A DNA stretch of 44,218 bases from JBCAWW01 sp045106675 (GCA_045106675.1 JBGCFA010000237.1:1-44218); one strand, 5' to 3'; shown: positions 33,408 through 41,882, numbered from the stretch's first letter. Notes: a model not told the origin generated them from the letters alone. Numbers and translations: made by a program.

Positions 33408-36400
33408 TCAGGATTTACGACTCGATTCTTCTTTGAATTCAACGATATATTTTTGAAGATTATCTTCACTCTCTAAACTGAGGCGTTTTTTAAGCCGATA
33501 TCTACTTTGTTCTACTCCTCTGACCGTGATATTTAGGAGCGAGGCGATCTCTTTTGTGGTCAAGTTTATGCGTATGAGGGAACAAATTCTCAAGTCGTTT
33601 TGAGTTAAGTCTGGATGCCTTGCCTGAAGGGATTGCAAAAAATCTTTGTCTACCTGATTGAAATACAGATTGAACTCACTCCAATAATCTTCACTTTTCA
33701 GCTCTCGATCTACGAGCTTTAATAACTGTTTAAGGGCGGTAGAAGGAGTCGCTTGAATTTCTTGAATGCGCGTCTTAATGTTAGTCAGCATTTCGTTTTT
33801 GTGAGCCATTTGAACTGAAAAAAACATTAGTTGAGCGTTTTTCGCCTCCACCGTCGCTGCTAACTTATCATTCTGCAAGCCTAAGATTTCCCCTTGTGCT
33901 TTGAGCATTTCTTGCTTGTGTAAACTTTCTCTCTGCCTGATAGTGAAAAGTACAAATAAGAATATCCCACCTACTATCAATAGAATTGTCAGTACACGAA
34001 ACCAAGTGGTCTGCCAAAAAGGTGGTTTGATGTGAATTATTTTCATCGCTTCCTGCCCGCGATACCTCAAGCGAAACTGATATTTCCCTGGTGTAAGATT
34101 AGTATAAGTAACGCTATGTTGACCGAGAGAACTAAGTTGCCAGTTGGCATCAAAGCCTTCCATCATATACTCAAATTGGTTTTCCTGAGGATTGACGAAA
34201 TCAGTAGAAGCAAATGATAGGGAGAATGAATTATCAGTATAGTCTAGATAGATGTTTTTCGCAACCTCAATCGGAGCAGGCAATATTTCACGATCATCGT
34301 CCAATACACCTACTCTCATACTTTGATTGAATACTTTGAAATCAGTGAATAGAATGTTCGGTTCCTCTTCTGTTTCCTTTAGCTGAGCTGGATGTATCAG
34401 ATTAAGTCCTTTTATCCCACCAAAGTATAAAATCCCTGTTTTTGTACATATCGAGGCCAATTGATTGAACTGGTTACTGTTTTTGCCTCCCCTAAAATCA
34501 AAGGATCGGATGTTATGAGTATTGGGGTCTAATTGACTGATACCATTAAAGGTCGTAATCCAAAGCATCCCATCTTGATCCTCAATAATGCTCATTACAT
34601 TATTGCCAATCAAACCATCTTCAGCATCTATTCTTTCAAATTTGCCATTGCCTAACCAATGGTTTAGGCCTCCTCCCTCTGTACCAATCCAAATCTCCCC
34701 TTTACTATCCTGAAAAATGGTTCTTATCTCATCATTACTGATTGAAAGTGAATCTTCAGGATTATTATTCAAATGCAGAAATTCCTGCTTTGCGTCATCC
34801 CAAAGGTTCAAGCCTTTATCGCCAGTACCAATCCATACATTATCATCTAAGTCCACCAATACTGCCATGATGTCAACATCCGCCAAAGTACTAGCGCTGG
34901 AGTCAGAAGGGCGATAAACAGTAAAGTCATCTGCCTTAGGGTCCCAAACACTTAGCCCACCACCAAGAGTACCAATCCAAAGTTGACCATCTTTTGCCTC
35001 GTCTATTGACCATACAAGATTACTACCCAAGCTTTTGGGATTCCAGAATTGGTACTGATACTGCTCAATCGTTTGCTTTTGTGGATCATAACGGATTAAA
35101 CCTTCTTTGAAGGTCCCGATCCAAATCATTCCGCGACTATCTTCAATGATCGTTTTGGCTACTATTTGAGTGAGCAATAACTCTAGGGCGGGATCGTCTT
35201 TGATTACTAATCGAGAGAAAGTGTTATCTGTTGGTTCAAACTGATATAAACCTCCACCGTCTGTACCCACCCAAATCTTCTCATCATGACTTTGACAAAA
35301 GGCTAAAACAGAACGTCTCTGTAATTGATCAGAAGGTTGATCGTCAGGACTAATAAACTCAAACCAAGTTTTATGTGCTTTATAGACATTTAATCCCCCA
35401 TTGAAGGTCCCTACCCATAGATTGCCAGATCGATCTCCGGCAAAACAAAGAAGAGCATTCGTATTTAGAGAATTGATTTTTTCGGAAGAATGCCGAAATA
35501 CGTATAGCGAATCGTTCAGTTCATCATACACATTCAAGCCGCCGCCATCCGTTGCGATAAGTAATTGACCGTTTTCAGATTTGTATAAATCTCTAATACC
35601 ATTTGAACTAAGATCCAGTTTACCGTTTTCATAGGCAAAGTGTTCAAAGGATTTATCTTGAATATCGAGTTTGTATAGACCACTACCCTCAGCCCCTACC
35701 CACAAACTATTGCCATCTAAGCATAATGACTTCCGATAACCCGCCATATTAGATTGGCCCTGTATTAGTCCTTCGATCATAGAGAAATCATCGGCAGCTT
35801 CATCGAGATAGTTTATTCCGACGCCTGCAGTAGCAACCCAAATTCTCCCCTCCTTGTCTTGAGCTATATCGAAAGCGAGATTATCAGAGAGCCCGCTATT
35901 TTCAACTGTGTAGTGTCTTGAACGACCTTCCAACCGATCATAAGACATCACTCCTCCTCCGACCGTACTAATCCATATTAAGCCTTTACGATCTTCAATA
36001 ATTGACGATATCGCGTATCCTTTGATTGCAAGAAAGGCGGAATCAGCTTGGAGATTAATAAAATGATCTCCCAAGGCATCTCGAAAATTGAGTCCATACT
36101 GCCGAGTGCCTACCCATAGATTCCCTGCCCTATCCTCCAGCATAGCCACAACAGTTTTTCCGACAAAACCATCTTGCGAAGCCTGATGTCCATTACTACG
36201 ATATACTTCAAAAGTATAACCGTCATACTTATTTAAGCCATCCTGTGTCCCAACCCAGACATAGCCATCTCGGTCCTGTAAGATGCAATAAACTGTATTA
36301 TGAGAGAGGCGCTCATCAATGGTAAGATGATCAAAATAAAGCCTAGGAAACTCGGTTTTTCCCCATACTTGCAAAAATATCAAAGCCAAATAGACACAAA

Positions 36401-36416
36401 TTATAATCTTGGGCAT
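33408..36416 (-). CDS. Membrane-bound two-component-type propeller regulator with cytoplasmic LuxR-type helix-turn-helix
   Basis: A 1002-residue sensor-regulator. After a signal/anchor peptide (MPKIIICVYLALIFLQVWG), about 14 Reg_prop repeats fill residues 30-660 (recurring DRDGYVWVGTQDGLNKYD, DRAGNLWVGT, DSRGMIWIGT), predicting two periplasmic seven-bladed propellers. A Y_Y_Y domain follows (about 718-783), then one membrane helix (about 803-823, TILLIVGGIFLFVLF), a coiled coil (825-870) and a C-terminal LuxR-type HTH (about 935-980, LTTKEIASLLNITVRGVEQSRYRLKK). Unlike classical hybrid two-component systems there is no histidine kinase or receiver domain, so ligand binding outside would have to act directly on the DNA-binding end. 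These sensors usually detect glycan fragments. It lies 169 bp upstream of the GH5 gene on the same strand and probably controls it. Confidence 0.88.
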   Translation of the reverse strand: MPKIIICVYLALIFLQVWGKTEFPRLYFDHLTIDERLSHNTVYCILQDRDGYVWVGTQDGLNKYDGYTFEVYRSNGHQASQDGFVGKTVVAMLEDRAGNLWVGTRQYGLNFRDALGDHFINLQADSAFLAIKGYAISSIIEDRKGLIWISTVGGGVMSYDRLEGRSRHYTVENSGLSDNLAFDIAQDKEGRIWVATAGVGINYLDEAADDFSMIEGLIQGQSNMAGYRKSLCLDGNSLWVGAEGSGLYKLDIQDKSFEHFAYENGKLDLSSNGIRDLYKSENGQLLIATDGGGLNVYDELNDSLYVFRHSSEKINSLNTNALLCFAGDRSGNLWVGTFNGGLNVYKAHKTWFEFISPDDQPSDQLQRRSVLAFCQSHDEKIWVGTDGGGLYQFEPTDNTFSRLVIKDDPALELLLTQIVAKTIIEDSRGMIWIGTFKEGLIRYDPQKQTIEQYQYQFWNPKSLGSNLVWSIDEAKDGQLWIGTLGGGLSVWDPKADDFTVYRPSDSSASTLADVDIMAVLVDLDDNVWIGTGDKGLNLWDDAKQEFLHLNNNPEDSLSISNDEIRTIFQDSKGEIWIGTEGGGLNHWLGNGKFERIDAEDGLIGNNVMSIIEDQDGMLWITTFNGISQLDPNTHNIRSFDFRGGKNSNQFNQLASICTKTGILYFGGIKGLNLIHPAQLKETEEEPNILFTDFKVFNQSMRVGVLDDDREILPAPIEVAKNIYLDYTDNSFSLSFASTDFVNPQENQFEYMMEGFDANWQLSSLGQHSVTYTNLTPGKYQFRLRYRGQEAMKIIHIKPPFWQTTWFRVLTILLIVGGIFLFVLFTIRQRESLHKQEMLKAQGEILGLQNDKLAATVEAKNAQLMFFSVQMAHKNEMLTNIKTRIQEIQATPSTALKQLLKLVDRELKSEDYWSEFNLYFNQVDKDFLQSLQARHPDLTQNDLRICSLIRINLTTKEIASLLNITVRGVEQSRYRLKKRLSLESEDNLQKYIVEFKEESSRKS

Positions 36417-36526
36417 ATGACCAACAATAAACAGGGTGTAGTAGACTTGTAGTAGGTGATTATTACGTTGTAACGAAGTAGTTTTCTATTTTCACATTAT
36501 CATAATCAAAACTCAAATTAAAGAAA

Positions 36527-37558
36527 ATGAAAAAGAGTCTACTTACTATTTCAGCTTTATGCTTTGGGCTTTTTGCCTTCGGGCAGAACGTTGACCTCAC
36601 CTTCAATCTGAACATGAATCAACAAACGGTTGATCCTGGAGGCGTATTTATAGCCGGAGGAAGCGGTTTCGGCTCTCCTGGCGACAATGAGCTTACTGAT
36701 CCAGATGGAGATGGCATCTATTCTATTACGATTAACAAGCCGGATAACTTCAATAGCCACTATACTTTTCTCAATGGTAACTGTGGAGATTATTCCTGCA
36801 AAGAACAAATTGGTGGCCAGCCATGTGCTGATCCAGCAAATTTTAACGATCGCTTTATCCAACTAAGCACCAATGACACTACTGTCAACACCTGTTTTGG
36901 CGTTTGTACTACTGATACGATTTGTACTGCTATCGATTCGGTTTCGATTACCTTCAATATTGATATGCATGGCCTTACGGTAGATACTACAGGCGTTTAT
37001 ATTGCAGGTGGTGCTGGTTTTGGTACACCGGGAGACAATCTGATGACTGACCCAGATGGAGATAGTATTTACTCCGTCACTTTGAGCCGTCCAGCCAACT
37101 TCGCCAGTCACTATACCTTTCTAAACGGCAACTGTGGAGACTGGAGCTGTAAAGAAGACATCGCCGGTCAAGCTTGCGCTGATCCTAACAATTTTAATGA
37201 TCGCTTTCTATCCTTGACTACCAACGACACGATAATTTGTACAGCATTCGCCCAGTGCGTAGATGCGATGCCTTGCTTTGCGACAGGGATCAATGATCTT
37301 CTAGTAGATCGTAATCTCTTTAAAGTTCAGCCTAATCAGGTAAATCGCTTCACTTCACTAGTATTTGCAGCTCCGAGTGCCGGGCTTCGTAAGATTGAAA
37401 TAGTTGATTTATCTGGTAGAGTTGTCATGCAAACTGAAATTGCGGGCAATATCACCAAGCAAATCATCGAGCTTCCAACCATTAGCGCTGGCCTTTACTT
37501 TGTCAAAGTGACTCAGCAAGACAAAATTGGTATTCAGAAGATACAAGTGATGAACTAA
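36527..37558 (+). CDS. T9SS-secreted protein with two tandem Cys-containing beta domains
   Basis: A 343-residue exported protein: signal peptide (MKKSLLTISALCFGLFAFGQ), two tandem copies of a domain of about 105 residues (22-127 and 138-244), and a T9SS type A sorting domain (about 262-343, ending QQDKIGIQKIQVMN). Each domain has VxxTFNxxM at the start, GVFIAGG or GVYIAGG, a probable calcium loop DPDGDGIY (58-65) or DPDGDSIY (175-182), SHYTFLNGNCGD, and three cysteines (86/91/100 and 203/208/217). The shape resembles starch-binding-like beta-sandwiches that accompany secreted glycanases, but no catalytic residues are evident. It diverges from the propeller regulator (110 bp between starts) and could be under its control. 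A carbohydrate-binding role is an inference. Confidence 0.82.
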   Translation: MKKSLLTISALCFGLFAFGQNVDLTFNLNMNQQTVDPGGVFIAGGSGFGSPGDNELTDPDGDGIYSITINKPDNFNSHYTFLNGNCGDYSCKEQIGGQPCADPANFNDRFIQLSTNDTTVNTCFGVCTTDTICTAIDSVSITFNIDMHGLTVDTTGVYIAGGAGFGTPGDNLMTDPDGDSIYSVTLSRPANFASHYTFLNGNCGDWSCKEDIAGQACADPNNFNDRFLSLTTNDTIICTAFAQCVDAMPCFATGINDLLVDRNLFKVQPNQVNRFTSLVFAAPSAGLRKIEIVDLSGRVVMQTEIAGNITKQIIELPTISAGLYFVKVTQQDKIGIQKIQVMN

Positions 37559-37581
37559 TACACACTAGCTTCCCAATAATG

Positions 37582-37615
37582 AAACCTTGCCCTTATAATG
37601 AGGGTAAGGTTTTTT
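37582..37615 (+). terminator. Rho-independent terminator of the duplicated-domain T9SS gene
   Basis: AAACCTTGCCCT (37582-37593) pairs with AGGGTAAGGTTT (37601-37612) with a single G-T wobble and a 7-base loop, then continues into T. It begins 24 bp after the stop. Confidence 0.85.
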
Positions 37616-37650
37616 AATTTAGCGCAACTGAAAAACACTAGTTTCTCTAT

Positions 37651-38244
37651 ATGTGGCAAATCCGAACTAATCTATCCCCATCAGGCAAAGGCATCATCTA
37701 TCAAATCCTCAGAGAGGAGCTTCCTCTTAGTTTTGGCGAAGTATTCCAAGCATGGCAAAACGATCTTGAGTTTGTACGATTCTATTGTCAACTGCTCGCT
37801 CAATCTGAATATGAAGCCTTCTTTTGGGAGCATCCAGCGCTTACTCAAGACAATCTCGACTCTCCTTACGAATTTATCTTGATTGAGGCAGCTTACCTAG
37901 CTCAAGTCAAGGCCCAACCACATACTTTCGCCGAGCATTATACTGACTCAAAGACGGTAGTCTCTTTTCCCAATCTAGGTAATAATGCACGCTTAGTTGT
38001 ACCGGTTCCTGTGCCAGAACGCGGCCATTATCCTTCACTAGCGGCTTTTATCCGGAGAGCAGACGAGCAGCAGTTGCTTACTTTTTGGCAGTCGGTAGCA
38101 TATGCCCTTGGCGAACGCTTGGGTCCAAAGCCCTGCTGGCTGAGTACTGCGGGCATGGGAGTCTATTGGTTACACGTCCGGCTAGACGACAGGCCCAAAT
38201 ACTATCGTCATAAAGCCTATAAACTGTTGGAAAGTAATAAGTAG
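37651..38244 (+). CDS. Conserved-looking 197-residue protein, perhaps DUF6940 family
   Basis: A cytoplasmic protein with no signal peptide or membrane segment. Phrases such as FGEVFQAWQNDLEFVRFYCQ, YEAFFWEHPAL, VSFPNLGNNARLVVP, and GVYWLHVRLDDRPKYYRH recall a family of small proteins of unknown function that I remember as DUF6940; this assignment is from memory and not certain. Aromatic and charged conserved-looking residues (FWEHP, LHVRLDDRPKYY) suggest a folded, single-domain protein. The start ATG follows the upstream terminator by 36 bp, so it has its own promoter, which I could not identify. A perfect 8-bp hairpin begins on the last base of its stop codon. No neighbour suggests a function. 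Confidence 0.65.
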   Translation: MWQIRTNLSPSGKGIIYQILREELPLSFGEVFQAWQNDLEFVRFYCQLLAQSEYEAFFWEHPALTQDNLDSPYEFILIEAAYLAQVKAQPHTFAEHYTDSKTVVSFPNLGNNARLVVPVPVPERGHYPSLAAFIRRADEQQLLTFWQSVAYALGERLGPKPCWLSTAGMGVYWLHVRLDDRPKYYRHKAYKLLESNK

Positions 38245-38264
38245 GGTCGTATTGCATACGACCC
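38244..38264 (+). terminator. Hairpin directly after the 197-residue gene
   Basis: GGGTCGTA and TACGACCC form a perfect 8-bp stem with a 5-base loop, starting at the last base of the stop codon. No T run follows. Confidence 0.5.
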
Positions 38265-38271
38265 AAACCTA

Positions 38272-38288
38272 GGCGTTCCGCAAAGCGG
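38272..38288. repeat. Partial copy of the dispersed repeat core
   Basis: GGCGTTCCGCAAAGCGG is a one-base variant of the end block, lying directly before a full copy. Confidence 0.7.
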
Positions 38289-38291
38289 CAA

Positions 38292-38370
38292 TAACAACTC
38301 ATTGAGAAGTATTGGATTTCTCTTCTCCCGAAGTTTTCGGGATCCTTCGAAATGGCGCGTTCCGCGAAGC
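38292..38370. repeat. Dispersed composite repeat, copy 2
   Basis: It has the same first and last blocks as copies 1 and 3 (CTCATTGAGAAGT, GGATTTCTC, then TTCGAAATGGCGCGTTCCGC). Its linker is different and carries a separate small palindrome, CCCGAAGTTTTCGGG. The unit ends GAAGC without the final GG. Confidence 0.8.
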
Positions 38371-38374
38371 AACA

Positions 38375-38446
38375 AAACAATTCATCGAGAAGTCTTGGAT
38401 TTCTCCTCGCTCTCACTCGTTCGAAATGGCGCGTTCCGCGAAGCGG
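38375..38446. repeat. Dispersed composite repeat, copy 3, partly coding
   Basis: Blocks TTCATCGAGAAGTCTTGGAT, a CTCGCTCTCACTCG linker and TTCGAAATGGCGCGTTCCGC-GAAGCGG. Bases 38382-38446 also encode the last 20 or so residues and the stop codon of the symporter on the minus strand. Confidence 0.85.
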
Positions 38447-39812
38447 CAAAAAAGGCGACGCCTCCTAATACAGCCACAATCAACCAATTGAGATTCATGC
38501 CTAAGAAAGCTTTGGGGATCAAACCAAACTGACTTCCCAAAAAGCAAATCAATCCAACTCCTGTTACGACAATCATCCATTTGGCTGGTGGTCGTTCGGT
38601 AAGAATGGCGACCAATATCATGGGTCCTAATAAGGCTGTACCGGAGAAGCCAGAGATTGCTAAAAGGGCAAGTTCATCACTCGCTATTTGGGAAAACGCT
38701 AAGGCGCAAACCGCAAAAAACACGATGGCAAGCCGAGTCATGGTCATACGAGAGATTCCTTCAGCAAATAAGCCTCGGAACTCCGTACCCATCGCAAATA
38801 GTTGAGAATCACTGGTGGAGATCGCTGCCGCCAACAAACCAATTACCGCCAATGCGGCCACCCAAGGCAATTGATCAAACAGTAATACTTGAGACAGGAA
38901 ATCAGAAGTGCTTAAATCTGCATAATTTATCGCCCCATAGAAGCCAATAAAAAGCGTTGGCAAAATCACCAAAATCGCAAAAACACCTATTCCAATAGCC
39001 ATGCGGTGCGTTTCTCTAATGCTCTTCATGATCACCAAACGAGTCGTAATATGTGGCTGGGTGATAGGCACAAAGGCAATGGCCAGCATCGAAGCAAATA
39101 AAAACTGAGGCCCTAACAGTCCTTTAGGACCGGGCGAAGAGAGTAAGGCTGCGTTTTGGCGTTCAACTTGTTGAAACATCTCAGAAACGCCTCCCATCTT
39201 GTCCAAGCAAACCACCGCAATAATCCAAACCACGGCCAGCAGCACAACGGCTTGAATAACATCAGCAAATATAATCGCCTTCAAGCCGCCTGTCTCACTG
39301 TATAAAAGCATGATCCCTACAATCAACAATCCCCAAGCCCAAGTAGGCATAAAGGCCGGAAATACCGCCGTCAAGAAGATCGTAATACCTTTAATTTGGA
39401 TTGAGACATAAGGAATTAGGAAGATAAATATCCCTAAAAAATACATCCTACCGGCCCAAGGAGTTTCGTAGCAGGCATTGAGCAAAGGACCGACGCCTCT
39501 AAAGCCTTTTTGGGACACCTTGCGTCGGAGATAAAAGGCAAACCAGACGATCACGAAGATCATCACGCCATCAGCTACCGCCAAAAATATCCATGAAGCG
39601 ATACCATGTTGACGAAAAAAATCTGGCATTCCCTGCAAGGTGAAAGTACTGAACAAAGAAGCGGCCGTCGTCAAAAGGCCAACCATCAGTCCGAGTTTAG
39701 CATTACCTAGGAGAAATTCTTTTTCGCTTTGGTCCGCATCTCGCGAACGCCAAGCTAAGGTAGCGAGCACCAAAATGTAGATTGGCCCCAATACCATCAA
39801 CCACTCTATCAT
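38382..39812 (-). CDS. Sodium:solute symporter (SSS family) with a repeat-derived C-terminus
   Basis: A 476-residue inner-membrane transporter with about 13 hydrophobic segments. Typical SSS sequence is seen at EKEFLLGNAKLGLMVGLLTTAASLFSTFT (two steps, about 33-61), LYSETGGLKAIIFADVIQAVV (SSS signature, TM5) and AAISTSDSQLFAMGTE (TM8 sodium-binding region). The family couples sodium entry to uptake of sugars, carboxylates, amino acids or vitamins; the substrate is unknown. The last membrane segment ends at GVAFFAAS, after which the tail RNAPFRTSESEEKSKTSR and the TGA stop are encoded by copy 3 of the dispersed repeat, so the original C-terminus may have been replaced. The gene overlaps an upstream small membrane-protein gene by 4 bp. 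Confidence 0.88.
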   Translation of the reverse strand: MIEWLMVLGPIYILVLATLAWRSRDADQSEKEFLLGNAKLGLMVGLLTTAASLFSTFTLQGMPDFFRQHGIASWIFLAVADGVMIFVIVWFAFYLRRKVSQKGFRGVGPLLNACYETPWAGRMYFLGIFIFLIPYVSIQIKGITIFLTAVFPAFMPTWAWGLLIVGIMLLYSETGGLKAIIFADVIQAVVLLAVVWIIAVVCLDKMGGVSEMFQQVERQNAALLSSPGPKGLLGPQFLFASMLAIAFVPITQPHITTRLVIMKSIRETHRMAIGIGVFAILVILPTLFIGFYGAINYADLSTSDFLSQVLLFDQLPWVAALAVIGLLAAAISTSDSQLFAMGTEFRGLFAEGISRMTMTRLAIVFFAVCALAFSQIASDELALLAISGFSGTALLGPMILVAILTERPPAKWMIVVTGVGLICFLGSQFGLIPKAFLGMNLNWLIVAVLGGVAFFAASRNAPFRTSESEEKSKTSR

Positions 39813-40033
39813 AAGTCCTCTTCTTTATTTTGGTGAGTAGGATGGGCCCAAGCCCCTAAAGCGGTCAAGCCCACAAAGATCAGCATCGCCAAAAACCCAA
39901 ACCATAAATGGAAAGGTAAGGCGCCGAGTTTGGGTTCAATCTTGCCGGGACTGAGAGTCCAAGGATTGTAAATGATCGCGATCATCACGATTACCCCAAG
40001 ACCTGAGAGTAGCCAAAGTCTTTTTCGGTTCAT
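39809..40033 (-). CDS. Small membrane protein, symporter partner (DUF3311-like)
   Basis: A 74-residue protein with two predicted membrane helices (LWLLSGLGVIVMIAIIY and FHLWFGFLAMLIFVGLTALGA). I start at the ATG 40031-40033 (MNRKRLWLLSG); a longer frame begins 32 codons upstream but adds only polar sequence. Small two-helix proteins of the DUF3311 type are commonly encoded just before SSS-family symporters and are thought to assist them. The 4-bp overlap with the symporter start fits that. The DUF3311 label is an inference from size, topology and position, not from a specific motif. Confidence 0.65.
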   Translation of the reverse strand: MNRKRLWLLSGLGVIVMIAIIYNPWTLSPGKIEPKLGALPFHLWFGFLAMLIFVGLTALGAWAHPTHQNKEEDL

Positions 40034-40138
40034 ATTTTGCAGCAGTAATAAATTCGTTTTCTTTTCAGAATCTAAATCAAATCGATACAAAAACCCAAGG
40101 GTATCGTTCCCAGCATGGGTAGTCGTCAATCAAAAAAT

Positions 40139-40915
40139 ATGGAACTAATCGGACTTATCCCAGCAGGTGGCTCCGCCAAACGCATGGGCAAACTGGCTTG
40201 TAGTAAAGAAATTTTCCCCGTCGGCTTTGACACAGACGGCTATCCTAAAGCTATTTCGGAGCATTTATTAGAAAAATATCGAGCGGCGGCCTGTAAAAAA
40301 GTCTTCTTCATCCTGCGCGAAGGGAAGTGGGACATTCCCAGCTATTATGGCGATGGGCAAGATTTGGAAATGGATTTTGGCTACTTGATGCTCCGCCACT
40401 TATATGGAGTACCCTATACGATAGATCAAGCCTATCCTTTTGTCAAAGATGCGAGAATCATGTTAGGCTTTCCCGATATGATCTACGAACCTGCTGATGT
40501 ATTTGCTCAATTGGTTGACTTTCACCAAAGCTCAGAGGCTGATCTCGTATTAGGGCTTTATCAAGTAGAAAACGAATATGAAGCCAGCAAAAGTGATATG
40601 GTGGCTTGGGATGAGCAAACAGATCAGATCATAGATATCCAGATCAAACCCGCGAAGACTGAGCGACGCTTTGCTTGGACCAATATGGTCTGGGGGCCTA
40701 ATTTCACGGAGTTTTTACATACTTTCATCAAGAATGATCTTCAGCAAAGATTGCTAGATCCTAGCCTACCAGAGATACATTTATCAGAAATCATGCTGGC
40801 AGCTATCAAAGCTGGTCTCAATATCAAAGTCAAATCATTTGGGCAACATAGCTTCCTAGATGTGGGTACGATTCCCAGTATGCAAAAAGCTTGGCGCCGA
40901 AGCTTTTTGTCTTAG
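40139..40915 (+). CDS. Sugar-phosphate nucleotidyltransferase
   Basis: A 258-residue nucleotidyltransferase of the glucose-1-phosphate thymidylyl/cytidylyltransferase fold. The nucleotide-binding loop IPAGGSAKRMGKLACSKE near the N-terminus fits the G-G-x-(G/S)-x-R-M-x(n)-K pattern. LGFPDMIYEPADVFAQL supplies the metal-binding aspartate region, and FAWTNMVWGPNF and SFLDVGTIPSMQKAW are late motifs. I start at ATG 40139 (MELIGLIPAGG); an in-frame ATG eight codons upstream would add a short polar lead. The sugar and nucleotide cannot be deduced. It is 130 bp before the cytidylyltransferase gene, which has its own promoter, and near a glycosyltransferase, suggesting a part in surface-glycan precursor synthesis. 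Confidence 0.75.
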   Translation: MELIGLIPAGGSAKRMGKLACSKEIFPVGFDTDGYPKAISEHLLEKYRAAACKKVFFILREGKWDIPSYYGDGQDLEMDFGYLMLRHLYGVPYTIDQAYPFVKDARIMLGFPDMIYEPADVFAQLVDFHQSSEADLVLGLYQVENEYEASKSDMVAWDEQTDQIIDIQIKPAKTERRFAWTNMVWGPNFTEFLHTFIKNDLQQRLLDPSLPEIHLSEIMLAAIKAGLNIKVKSFGQHSFLDVGTIPSMQKAWRRSFLS

Positions 40916-40977
40916 AACTGCTCAAGGGGTAATAATAGCCGTTTGACGTGTATGTTAGCAAACTGAAAACAAAGAGA

Positions 40978-41008
40978 TTGAGAGAAATTCATATTTCCCG
41001 TACTTTTG
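40978..41008 (+). promoter_or_regulatory. Promoter for the glucose-1-phosphate cytidylyltransferase gene
   Basis: TTG (40978-40980), 20 bases, then TACTTTTG (41001-41008) matches the Bacteroidota pattern TTG-N17-23-TAnnTTTG. A transcript starting near 41015 would have a leader of about 30 bases. Confidence 0.45.
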
Positions 41009-41045
41009 GGGCTGACAGATTGTTTAATCCCGCTAAAGGTCCAAT

Positions 41046-41864
41046 ATGAAAGTTTTACTTCTTGCTGGTGGATTTGGAACCAGACTTGCCGAGCTCACCA
41101 ATGTTATCCCTAAACCGATGGCTGAGATCGGTGGCCGCCCTATCCTGTGGCACATCATGAAAAGTTATTCTTTTTATGGCTTCAATGAGTTTATCATCCT
41201 TTGCGGCTATAAAGGTGATTATATCAAAGAATATTTTTCAAACTACTTCCTGCGTGGAAGCGATGTAACTTTTGATTTGCGCGACAACTCGATGCAAATC
41301 CACAAAAGCACCGCAGAACCTTGGAAAGTAACGCTGCTCGACACTGGCCTCAATACCATGACTGGCGGGCGTATCAAACGTGCTGCTGACTATATCGGGG
41401 ATGAAAAGTTTTTGCTGACTTATGGCGATGGGGTATCAGATGTCAACATCAGTAAACTGATGGACTTTCACGACACACACGATGGTATGCTCACGATGAC
41501 CACTGTCGATGTATCTGGACGTTATGGGGCACCCTATATTGGAGAAAACCAGCAAGTAGAATCCTTTATCGAAAAGCCTACAGGCGGAGGTAACTGGATC
41601 AATGGTGGTTTCTTTGTCTGCGACTCCAAAGTTTTGGATTATATCCCAGAAGGAGCGGAAGGCGATAAGCATATGTTTGAGCATATGCCGATACAAAACC
41701 TCGCAAAAGACGGCGAACTATATGCCTACAAGCATCAAGGCTTTTGGCAGTGTATGGATACGCTTGCAGACAAGAATAAGTTAGATGGGCTTTGGAAACA
41801 AAACCAAGCTGCTTGGACCCCCGAGAAGATGTCAGATCGCTATGGCATAGAAATCATGAATTAA
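41046..41864 (+). CDS. rfbF: Glucose-1-phosphate cytidylyltransferase
   Basis: A 272-residue enzyme making CDP-glucose from CTP and glucose-1-phosphate, the first step to CDP-linked deoxysugars. Signature stretches are LLAGGFGTRLAELTNVIPKPM (in two steps, 5-25), IGGRPILWHIMKSYSFYGF, ILCGYKGDYIKEYF, LLTYGDGVSDVNI (metal-binding Asp) and GGNWINGGFFVCDS, which together distinguish it from thymidylyl- and uridylyltransferases. Usual length is about 256-260. In most genomes the CDP-glucose 4,6-dehydratase gene (rfbG/ddhB) follows directly, but here a strong terminator follows and no dehydratase is in the window. The downstream pathway must be encoded elsewhere. Confidence 0.92.
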   Translation: MKVLLLAGGFGTRLAELTNVIPKPMAEIGGRPILWHIMKSYSFYGFNEFIILCGYKGDYIKEYFSNYFLRGSDVTFDLRDNSMQIHKSTAEPWKVTLLDTGLNTMTGGRIKRAADYIGDEKFLLTYGDGVSDVNISKLMDFHDTHDGMLTMTTVDVSGRYGAPYIGENQQVESFIEKPTGGGNWINGGFFVCDSKVLDYIPEGAEGDKHMFEHMPIQNLAKDGELYAYKHQGFWQCMDTLADKNKLDGLWKQNQAAWTPEKMSDRYGIEIMN

Positions 41865-41882
41865 TGTGCCACTAAGAGATAT

